From Gemmatimonadota bacterium (lineage in GTDB: Bacteria; Gemmatimonadota; Gemmatimonadetes; Longimicrobiales; Gaopeijiaceae), in contig JACZXQ010000001.1 of the NCBI GenBank assembly GCA_022571515.1, positions 186,001 to 250,000 of the forward strand: DNA of 64,000 bases, written 5' to 3'. Numbering within the stretch: position 1 is the stretch's first letter; each line of letters opens with the position of its first letter. Of the stretch, positions 7,436 through 14,160 are shown in pieces. Under the pieces are notes generated by a model, which saw only the letters and a program-made list of their open reading frames with translations, was not told the origin of the DNA and did not search any database. The position numbers and the translations under genes were made by a program.

Positions 7436-9186
7436 ACGGCGCGCGGCGATGGCCGGTGTGCCTGGGCGGGATAGGCCTGGTCACCCTCCTGACCCTTGTA
7501 TCACCGGACGGCCTACTGGCACAGGAGATCTCGCGGAGCTACGGCGACTTCCCGCTGATCGGCTCCAGGGCGGCGGTCTGGATCGCGGCACAGGTCCACC
7601 TGCTCTTCGCGGCGTTCGTGCTGGGCGTTCCGATGTTCGCCGTGGTGGCCGAGGCGATCGGCATCTTCGGCAAAGACCGAAAATACGACAAGCTGGCCAA
7701 GGAGTTCACCCGGCTGCTGCTCGTGGCATACTCGGCGACCGCGATCTGGGGCGCGGTCCTCTCGTTCCTTCTGGTCACGCTCTACCCGCGGCTCTGGGTC
7801 TACCTCACCCAGATCTTCGCGCCGTCCATGTGGGTGTATGCCGGTCTGTTCTTCCTGGAGTCCTTCACGCTCTACCTCTACTACTACGGGTGGGACCGCT
7901 GGGCGGAGGGCCGGGCCAAGATGATGCACTGGGGCCTGGGCATCATGCTGAACGTGTTCGGAACGATCGTCATGTTCATCGCGAACTCGTGGCTCACGTT
8001 CATGATGAGCCCACCCGCCGACGTGACGCCCGACACTTCGCCCGACATGGTCCAGTTCTGGAGCGCGTTCGCCAACGCTACCTGGATGCCGATCAACATC
8101 CACAGGATGATCGCCAACGTGGTCTTCGGCGGGGCGATCGTAGGAGCGTACGCAGCCTATCGGTTCCTCACTGCCGAGACCGACGAGGAGCGCGCTCACT
8201 ACGACTGGATGGGGTATGTCGGCAACTTGATCGCGATCGGGGCGCTCATCGTGCTGCCGTTCGCCGGCTACTATCTCGGGCGGGAGATTTACGAGTTCAG
8301 CCCGGGCATGGGCCAAACGCTCATGGGCGGGTTCATGAGTTGGCTCTGGATCATCCAGGCGTTCCTGATCGGTGTCTTGTTCCTGGCGGGCAACTACTAC
8401 CTGTGGGTCGGCATGGGGCGCATTCCCGGCGCGGAGCGCTTCACGCCGTACACGAAGTACATGCTGGTCGTGCTGGTGGCCGGCGTCATCGTATGGGCCA
8501 CGCCCCACACCATGATCGCCAGCCGCGCAGAGATCGCGGCCATGGGTGGCACCTACCACCCGTTCCTCGGCGTGCTCGGCGTCATGAGCGCCAAGAACAC
8601 CGCCGTGAACATCATGATCCTGACGACATTCCTGTCGTTCCTTCTGTACCGGCGGGCCAACAAAGAGCCGGTGGTCGAATGGGCGAAGACGGGGACGATG
8701 ATCCAGGGTGTGCTGTTCGTGGTATGTGCCGGGATCGTGATCTTCTACGGCATCTACGGCTACTTCGTCACGGCCATCGTGCGGATCGGGTTCTCGGTCT
8801 ATCAGGTGCTGGCGGTGATCGCCACCATTTTCAGCGTATTGGCCATCGACATCGCGATCGGGCGGGGCGCCAAATCACGCGGCGCGATCCGCTGGGGACA
8901 GATGCCCGAGCGCTCGCAATACGCGCTCTTCATCCTGGCCGTGACGTTCACCTGGCTCATGGGTCTCATGGGCTACGCCCGCAGCGGCATCCGGCAGCAC
9001 TGGCATGTGTGGGAGGTGGTCCGCGACACGAGCGAGTTTGCCGCCACGCCCGCCCTCGGGTATGCCTCGCAGATTATCTCGGTGTGCGTGCTGATCTTTT
9101 TCGGGCTGGTGGCATTCATCTTCTGGGTGGGCGGGCTGGCTGAGAAACCGGTCCTCTCGGGAGTGGGCTCGGAGGGAGGAGACTGA
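7432..9186 (+). CDS. CydA-like bd-type oxidase subunit I (module copy B)
   Basis: The GTG at 7432 overlaps the previous stop (GTGA), follows an SD (GGCGGAGGGG) and gives 584 residues. An N-terminal signal-like helix (about 11-31) precedes multiple TM helices. Matches to CydA by position are H56 (in QVHLLF, the high-spin haem ligand position), an F-F-L-E-S-F segment (E143, equivalent to E. coli E107), a G-W-D-R loop, and H224 in NIHRMIANV (equivalent to H186). Differences are that the residue at the E99 position is not acidic (W-V-Y-A-G-L), I see no GRQPW motif, and no CydB gene is adjacent. Family knowledge makes it an integral membrane di- or tri-haem b protein. Pairing with three cytochromes c suggests cytochrome c rather than quinol as electron donor. 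That is inference. Confidence 0.8.
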   Translation: MNGARRWPVCLGGIGLVTLLTLVSPDGLLAQEISRSYGDFPLIGSRAAVWIAAQVHLLFAAFVLGVPMFAVVAEAIGIFGKDRKYDKLAKEFTRLLLVAYSATAIWGAVLSFLLVTLYPRLWVYLTQIFAPSMWVYAGLFFLESFTLYLYYYGWDRWAEGRAKMMHWGLGIMLNVFGTIVMFIANSWLTFMMSPPADVTPDTSPDMVQFWSAFANATWMPINIHRMIANVVFGGAIVGAYAAYRFLTAETDEERAHYDWMGYVGNLIAIGALIVLPFAGYYLGREIYEFSPGMGQTLMGGFMSWLWIIQAFLIGVLFLAGNYYLWVGMGRIPGAERFTPYTKYMLVVLVAGVIVWATPHTMIASRAEIAAMGGTYHPFLGVLGVMSAKNTAVNIMILTTFLSFLLYRRANKEPVVEWAKTGTMIQGVLFVVCAGIVIFYGIYGYFVTAIVRIGFSVYQVLAVIATIFSVLAIDIAIGRGAKSRGAIRWGQMPERSQYALFILAVTFTWLMGLMGYARSGIRQHWHVWEVVRDTSEFAATPALGYASQIISVCVLIFFGLVAFIFWVGGLAEKPVLSGVGSEGGD

Positions 9187-9188
9187 CC

Positions 9189-9992
9189 ATGTGGCAAACG
9201 AACTTGAAGGTGCTCGCTGTGGTCCTGGGCACGCTCGCCGTGTTCACGATCGTTTCCAGCTCGATCCCGCAGCTCCAATCGGTCGTGCCGGAAGACTTGA
9301 GCTTTTCGGGTGACGTCACTGCCGAAGTGTTGGTGGCCGCGGGGCAGACCCTCTTCGAGGGTGCCGGTGGTTGCGCCGACTGCCACGGCTCCGGTACACG
9401 GGCGCCCAACCTGCTCGCCGACGAAGCTGGCACGGGGCTGATCGGCGTGCGCTGCGCCAGCCGCGTGGCCGGCCAGGACTGCAAGGCCTACCTGTACGCC
9501 TCGCTGGTCGACCCCAACGCGTACCTGGTCGAGGGCTACGTGCCCATCATGGCCGACATGAGCCGGACACTCTCCAGCGAGCAACTGTGGGCGCTGGTGG
9601 CGTATCTCCAGTCCTTAGGTGGCGAGGTGACCGTGACGGGTGCCGACATCGAGTCCGAGGGCAGCGGTGAATCGACAGGCGCAGCCGTGCCTGCGTCCGC
9701 GGCCGCGGCGGGACCCACCAGCACGTCCACCGACCCGGTCGAGATCATGACGGCCAACGCCTGCCTGGCCTGCCACATCATGGACGGCGCGGGCGCTCCG
9801 ATCGGGCCGTCCTTCGACGGCATCGGCGGCCGGCTGAGCGCCGACTACATCCGCGAGTCGATTCTGGATCCGCGGGCAGGCGCCTCCGAAGGGTTTGGAG
9901 CTTTGATACAGCTGATGCCCGCCACGTTCGGTGAGCAACTCAGCGCGGCCCAGCTCGAGGCTATCGTCCAGTTCCTCACCGACAGGAGATAG
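9189..9992 (+). CDS. Membrane-anchored dihaem cytochrome c (module copy B)
   Basis: This is a 267-residue protein that starts 2 nt after the CydA-like stop, with an SD (GGAGGAG) just upstream. An N-terminal hydrophobic helix (about 7-25) anchors it. Two haem c sites follow, CADCH (C62-H66) and CLACH (C192-H196), joined by an Ala/Ser/Gly-rich linker at about 155-182. Met-containing loops follow each site (V-P-I-M-A-D-M, and L-M-P-A-T-F). The conserved D-P-N-A-Y-L-V-E-G-Y stretch matches D-P-G-A-Y-V-V-E-G-F in copy A, which confirms paralogy although the second halves have diverged and this copy is 56 residues shorter. Extra Cys residues at about 89 and 98 (R-C-A, D-C-K) may form a disulfide not seen in copy A. 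Confidence 0.87.
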   Translation: MWQTNLKVLAVVLGTLAVFTIVSSSIPQLQSVVPEDLSFSGDVTAEVLVAAGQTLFEGAGGCADCHGSGTRAPNLLADEAGTGLIGVRCASRVAGQDCKAYLYASLVDPNAYLVEGYVPIMADMSRTLSSEQLWALVAYLQSLGGEVTVTGADIESEGSGESTGAAVPASAAAAGPTSTSTDPVEIMTANACLACHIMDGAGAPIGPSFDGIGGRLSADYIRESILDPRAGASEGFGALIQLMPATFGEQLSAAQLEAIVQFLTDRR

Positions 9993-9999
9993 GCCGGCC

Positions 10000-10797
10000 A
10001 TGGGCAAGTATCTAAAGCACCCGCTCGGGCAGTCCGTGGCCATTCTTGTGGCAGCGTACCTGCTCATCAAGTTCGGCATCGTGTACCTGCCCCCGCTCGT
10101 CGGCCTCGCGAGCGCACCCGTGCCCAGCTCGGTCGTGCTCCAGTACATGCTCACGGTGATCGTGGGGATCTTCGTGTGGGTCAGCGACAATGAGGAGCGC
10201 TGGTCGAAATTCAAGCAACCGATGCACCGCGTCATGGTCGATCCCGAGCGAAAGATGGCCCGCGGGGTCCTGCTGGTCGCCACGCCGCTACTGGTCGCGT
10301 TCGTGACGTTCGACCGCGTGAGGCCGTCCGTGTCCGCGCCGGTCAGCTTCCGCTCCATCCACCCCGCGCCACCGGGCCAGATCGACTTCCAAGGCCGCAC
10401 GATGCGGCTCACGGGACTCGAGAATCCGCTGCGCTCCCGGGGATCGCTGGATGAGCACTACGAGGTGGGCAAGCGGATCTACTACCAGAACTGCCTGGCG
10501 TGTCACGGCGACGGATTGGCGGGGCTCGGGTACTACGCCCAGGGGTTCAACCCGGTGCCGCTGAGCTTCCAGGACGTAGGCACCATCGCCCAACTCACGG
10601 AGAGCGTGGTGTTCTGGAGGATCGCCAAGGGTGGACCCGGGCTCCCCAACGAGGGCGCCCCGTGGAACTCGGCCATGCCGGCGTGGGAGGACTTTCTGAG
10701 CGAGGACGACATCTGGGCGGTGATCGTGTTTCTGTACGAACAGACTGGGCATTCGCCGAGGACCTGGGGTGACGAAGGGGAAGAGGGGGGGCACTGA
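10000..10797 (+). CDS. Three-TM monohaem cytochrome c (module copy B)
   Basis: The ATG at 10000 gives 265 residues and starts 7 nt after the previous stop. Three TM helices lie at about 10-35, 43-61 and 89-104, followed by a periplasmic cytochrome c domain with CLACH (C165-H169). As in copy A, a Q-D-V-G-T-I-A element, a W-R-I-A-K-G-G element and W-N-S-A-M-P-A-W (Met ligand candidate) follow. The stop overlaps the next ATG (TGATG), as in copy A. The open frame reaches further upstream but would overlap the dihaem gene, so the internal ATG is preferred. It presumably shuttles electrons between the dihaem proteins and the CydA-like subunit. Confidence 0.87.
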   Translation: MGKYLKHPLGQSVAILVAAYLLIKFGIVYLPPLVGLASAPVPSSVVLQYMLTVIVGIFVWVSDNEERWSKFKQPMHRVMVDPERKMARGVLLVATPLLVAFVTFDRVRPSVSAPVSFRSIHPAPPGQIDFQGRTMRLTGLENPLRSRGSLDEHYEVGKRIYYQNCLACHGDGLAGLGYYAQGFNPVPLSFQDVGTIAQLTESVVFWRIAKGGPGLPNEGAPWNSAMPAWEDFLSEDDIWAVIVFLYEQTGHSPRTWGDEGEEGGH

Positions 10798-12482
10798 TGC
10801 GTCTTATCGAGGTGATCAATGGTCCGACGGCGTGTCACCTCCCTCCGCTTGGACGATCGGGGATCGCAAGCCGCTTCGGGAGGCGACACGCCGTCGGACC
10901 TAAGCCGGTGTTTGGCGCAGCGGTGCTCGCGCTCTTTCTTCTTGGAGCCGGGGCGGGAGGGTTGGCTGGGCAGGAGGATCTGGGGAAGGTCACTTACGAC
11001 AGGTGGTGCGGGGGGTGTCATGGGGTGGATGGGGATGGGCTGGGGGTGGCGGCGGAGTATATGCTGCCGCGGCCTCGTGATTTTACATTGGCGCTTTACC
11101 AGATTCGGACGACGGCCAGTGGGGAGCTGCCGACCGATGCGGATATCCGGCATATCATCGACGTGGGTATGCCGAACACGACCATGCCAGGGTGGGAAAA
11201 CCTGCTTTCCGAAGCTGAGAGGGACGCGCTCGTCGAGTACCTCAAGACCTTCTCGCGCTTCTTCGGTCGCGGCGATGTGCCGCAGGCCATCGACTTCGGC
11301 CGCGCGACCAAAGTTTCCGAGGCCGTGCTGACTGAGGGCCAGGAGCAGTACCAGGCCATGGAGTGCTTCAAGTGCCACGGAGATTTCGGGCGCGGTGACG
11401 GAGCGTCGGCGTCCACGCTGGAAGACGACGGGTCCTTCCCGATCCGCGCGGCCGACCTGACGGAGAACTGGAAGTTCAACGGGGGCGGGTCCGTCGAAGA
11501 CATCTTCCGGCGGTTACGTACCGGCCTCGACGGAACACCCATGCCCTCGTACCAGGACGTGGTCGATGCCGGCGTGATCACCGAGGAACAACTCTGGTCG
11601 CTCGCTCACTACGTGCGCAGCCTCGCGCCCGAGGATGCCCCCGGGATCGACGAGGTCATCCGGGCCGAGTTGATCCAGGATGCCGCTCTACCCACGACGG
11701 TCGACGATCCGGCCTGGGACGCGGTGGGCGTGTCGTACATCCCCCTGGTGGGGCAGATCATCGTCAGCCCACGTTGGTTCGATCCGCGAGTGGACGGCCT
11801 CTGGGTACAGGCCATGCACGACGGTCAGGAACTGGCCATGCGCATTCGCTGGAGCGATCCGTCGCAGAGCCCCGACCCGGATTGGGCCGAGTGGAAGGCG
11901 CTCATCATCGACCTGATGGCACCCAAGGAGGGCGACCCGCCCGAGGCCGGGCCAACGCCCGACCGCCTGGTGGTCCAGTTCCCCAAGGAGATACCAACCG
12001 GCCTGGAACGCCCCTACTTTCTGATGGGGGACCAGCGCAACCCGGTCTACCAGTGGCAGTGGCGGAGCGACCAGTCCGGCGCCGTCGAGGCGGAGGCTCG
12101 GGGTCTTGGCACGGCCACGGCACTACCCTCGGCCGAGCAGGCCGTGACGGCCAGTGCTGCATTCGCGGACGGCCAGTGGACCCTGATGCTCCGCCGGCCG
12201 ATCACGACCGAGAGCGCCTCCGATCTGGACTTCACGACCGGCGAGGCGATTCCGGTAGCGTTCTTCGCCTGGGACGGCGACAACGGAGAGTCGGGAACGA
12301 GGGCCGCGATCAGTTCATGGTATTTCGTCTTTCTCGAAGAGCCTACATCCGCTACCGTGTTCATCGCCCCGCTGGCGGCGTTCGCGATTACGGGAAGTCT
12401 GGGCTTGCTCGTTGTAGGGCGCGCGCGGAAGCGAGAGCAGGAGGGCGTTGTCACGGAGGATGAACCGCCCGACGAGGAGTAA
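10797..12482 (+). CDS. Dihaem cytochrome c fused to EB_dh-type haem domain (copy B)
   Basis: If the ATG at 10797 (overlapping the previous stop, as in copy A) is used, the protein has 561 residues. Its first 37 residues are encoded largely by an 80-bp palindrome absent from copy A. A GTG at 10908 would start right at the hydrophobic signal segment, so the true start is uncertain. Haem sites are CGGCH (C71-H75) and CFKCH (C190-H194). The EB_dh part spans roughly residues 270-525 (V-D-D-P-A-W near its start, R-I-R-W-S-D, and a late S-S-W-Y-F-V). A C-terminal TM helix and an acidic tail end the chain. Bases 10950-11110 are unusually G-rich compared with the flanks. It closes module B; the next gene is 47 nt away. 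Confidence 0.85.
   Translation: MRLIEVINGPTACHLPPLGRSGIASRFGRRHAVGPKPVFGAAVLALFLLGAGAGGLAGQEDLGKVTYDRWCGGCHGVDGDGLGVAAEYMLPRPRDFTLALYQIRTTASGELPTDADIRHIIDVGMPNTTMPGWENLLSEAERDALVEYLKTFSRFFGRGDVPQAIDFGRATKVSEAVLTEGQEQYQAMECFKCHGDFGRGDGASASTLEDDGSFPIRAADLTENWKFNGGGSVEDIFRRLRTGLDGTPMPSYQDVVDAGVITEEQLWSLAHYVRSLAPEDAPGIDEVIRAELIQDAALPTTVDDPAWDAVGVSYIPLVGQIIVSPRWFDPRVDGLWVQAMHDGQELAMRIRWSDPSQSPDPDWAEWKALIIDLMAPKEGDPPEAGPTPDRLVVQFPKEIPTGLERPYFLMGDQRNPVYQWQWRSDQSGAVEAEARGLGTATALPSAEQAVTASAAFADGQWTLMLRRPITTESASDLDFTTGEAIPVAFFAWDGDNGESGTRAAISSWYFVFLEEPTSATVFIAPLAAFAITGSLGLLVVGRARKREQEGVVTEDEPPDEE
10821..10900. repeat. 80-bp palindromic element inside the 5' coding region
   Basis: Sixteen-base perfect arms (10821-10836 and 10885-10900, GGTCCGACGGCGTGTC and its complement) extend, after one mismatch, by six more pairs (10838-10843 with 10878-10883). 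Inside the loop a second stem, GCTTG plus CGATC, pairs with GATCG plus CAAGC (10847-10858 with 10862-10871). The whole folds almost end to end. The paralogous gene of copy A lacks it. If translated from 10797 it is an in-frame insertion ahead of the signal peptide. Otherwise it is an intercistronic hairpin. There is no T-tract, so an intrinsic terminator is unlikely. Confidence 0.85.
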
Positions 12483-12529
12483 CTGGACGACACGACACGA
12501 TAATTCACTCAGTCGTACTGGAGGGTAGC

Positions 12530-13390
12530 ATGTTTGATGGGATCGACCTGAAAAAGGTCATGGCCGCAACCGTGGCCGCGTTCATCGTGACCGGATGCGG
12601 AGGTGGTGGCGACTCGGGCGGTGGTGGAGACTCGGGCGGCGCAGCGGCTGTGGAGAATCCGGTTGACGCCGCGACCGCGGGCAACATCGCCGGATCGATC
12701 GCCTTCGAGGGCGACCCGCCCTCGCCGCAGACGATCGACATGGATGAAGAACCGGTCTGCGCCGACAAGCACGCGTCTACGCCGATGATCGAGGACGTCG
12801 TCGTGAACGAGGACGGAGGGCTCGCCAACGTCTTCGTCTACGTGAAGGAGGGCTTGGAAAGCCTCCAATTCCCGACGCCCCGTCAGCCCGTCACGCTGGA
12901 TCAGAACGGCTGCGTGTACATCCCGCATGTGCTCGGTGTGATGGCCGGCCAGGACATCACCATCAAGAACAGCGATGGCCTGCTGCACAACATCAACGCC
13001 TCGCCGACCGAGAACCGCGGCTTCAACATGAGCCAGCCCGTGAACATGGAGAGCATGCGGAGCTTCCGTTTCGCCGAGGTGATGGTTCCGGTCCGGTGTG
13101 ACGTGCACGGCTGGATGACGGCCTACATAGGCGTGGTCGGCCATCCGTTCTACGCGGTTTCCGGCAGTGACGGATCATTCGACCTGTCCACGCTGCCGCC
13201 CGGCGACTACGTCATCGAGGCGTGGCACGAGCGGTACGGCACGCAGACCCAGAACGTGACCGTGGTGACCGGCGAGACGGCCACCGTGACCTTCACGTTC
13301 AGCGAGTCGATGGCCGGTGCGGTGGTGCCGCTCGGCGAGGCGATCGACCCGCACGACCACGGCTCCGAGGCGGTCCGCGCGGACCAGTAG
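12530..13390 (+). CDS. Cupredoxin-like lipoprotein with carboxypeptidase-regulatory-like region
   Basis: This is a 286-residue lipoprotein. An SD GGAGGG precedes the ATG, the lipobox ends V-T-G-C (C23), and a Gly/Ser-rich spacer follows. The central part has the type-1 copper ligand pattern of a plastocyanin-like fold: H153 (L-L-H-N-I-N), C190, H193 and M196 (V-R-C-D-V-H-G-W-M). The C-terminal portion (S-D-G-S-F-D-L-S-T-L-P-P-G-D-Y-x-I-E-A-W-H) looks like a CarboxypepD_reg/transthyretin-like beta domain, as in methylamine-utilisation-type periplasmic proteins. It lies between cytochrome module B and the cox operon and is plausibly a periplasmic copper electron carrier for one of them. That link is by position only. 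Confidence 0.8.
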   Translation: MFDGIDLKKVMAATVAAFIVTGCGGGGDSGGGGDSGGAAAVENPVDAATAGNIAGSIAFEGDPPSPQTIDMDEEPVCADKHASTPMIEDVVVNEDGGLANVFVYVKEGLESLQFPTPRQPVTLDQNGCVYIPHVLGVMAGQDITIKNSDGLLHNINASPTENRGFNMSQPVNMESMRSFRFAEVMVPVRCDVHGWMTAYIGVVGHPFYAVSGSDGSFDLSTLPPGDYVIEAWHERYGTQTQNVTVVTGETATVTFTFSESMAGAVVPLGEAIDPHDHGSEAVRADQ

Positions 13391-13404
13391 GCCCACGAAC
13401 GACC

Positions 13405-13439
13405 CCCCCGGTCCCGGACTGGCTCTCTGGGACCGGGGG
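13405..13439 (+). terminator. Strong GC hairpin between lipoprotein and coxB
   Basis: CCCCCGGTCCC (13405-13415) pairs perfectly with GGGACCGGGGG (13429-13439) around a 13-nt loop, 15 nt after the lipoprotein stop. No T-tract follows, so it may be a Rho-independent-like pause, an mRNA-stabilising 3' hairpin or a processing site rather than a classical terminator. Confidence 0.5.
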
Positions 13440-13482
13440 TCAGCATGGCTCGAGAGTTCACATACCCAATGGGGGGCACGCG

Positions 13483-14160
13483 ATGAACTGGTCCTGGATG
13501 CTGCCGGAGACCGTATCGACGTACGGTCCGGCCATCGACCAGATGTACTACGTGATCCTGGTGATCACCGGGGTGGTCTTCTTCCTCACGGAAGGCATCC
13601 TGATCGCTTTTCTGATCCTGTACCGGCACAAGGAGGGAAGGAAGGCCGCATACATCCACGGGAGCACGAAGGCCGAGGTGATCTGGACGGTGACGCCGTT
13701 CCTGATCGTCATGTGGATCGCGCTGGCGAGCAAGAGCTCGTGGGATCTTGTGAAGAACCCGGCCAACTTCCCGGCAGATGCCATGCAACTGGTGGTCACG
13801 GCCAAGCAGTACGAGTGGAACGTGACGTACGCCGGCGCCGACGGACGCATAGGCACGGCCGACGATTTCACCGTCAGAAACCAGCTTCATGTTCCGGTGA
13901 ATCGAGCGATTCGCGTGAACCTGCGCGCCGAGGACGTGATCCACTCGTTCTTCCTCCCCGACTTCCGACTCAAGCAGGACGCGATTCCGGGCAAGGAGAT
14001 ACCCGTGTGGTTCGAAGCGACCCGAACGGGTGAGTTCACGCTGGGCTGCGCCGAGCTGTGCGGCCTGGGGCACTACCGCATGAAGGGCACGGTGTACGTG
14101 CACACGGAAGCCGACTTCCAGTCCTGGGCCGCGAGTCGGGCCGAGGAGCAGCAGCAATGA
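13483..14160 (+). CDS. coxB: Cytochrome c oxidase subunit II (aa3 type)
   Basis: The ATG at 13483 gives 225 residues, with an SD-like GGGGGGC upstream. Two TM helices (about 20-46 and 64-83) are followed by the periplasmic CuA cupredoxin domain. CuA ligands are H154 (V-I-H-S-F), C189, C193, H197 and M200 (C-A-E-L-C-G-L-G-H-Y-R-M), with E191 contributing its backbone in the known family. There is no signal peptide and no fused haem c, unlike the second coxB at 50193-51314. The gene overlaps coxA by 4 nt (ATGA). It accepts electrons from cytochrome c or a copper protein and passes them to subunit I. Confidence 0.95.
   Translation: MNWSWMLPETVSTYGPAIDQMYYVILVITGVVFFLTEGILIAFLILYRHKEGRKAAYIHGSTKAEVIWTVTPFLIVMWIALASKSSWDLVKNPANFPADAMQLVVTAKQYEWNVTYAGADGRIGTADDFTVRNQLHVPVNRAIRVNLRAEDVIHSFFLPDFRLKQDAIPGKEIPVWFEATRTGEFTLGCAELCGLGHYRMKGTVYVHTEADFQSWAASRAEEQQQ

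Noticed and set aside
2034-12482. Molybdenum enzyme of the DMSO-reductase family, suggested by the EB_dh domains
   Set aside because: No alpha or beta subunit, chaperone or molybdopterin gene is present around either copy.
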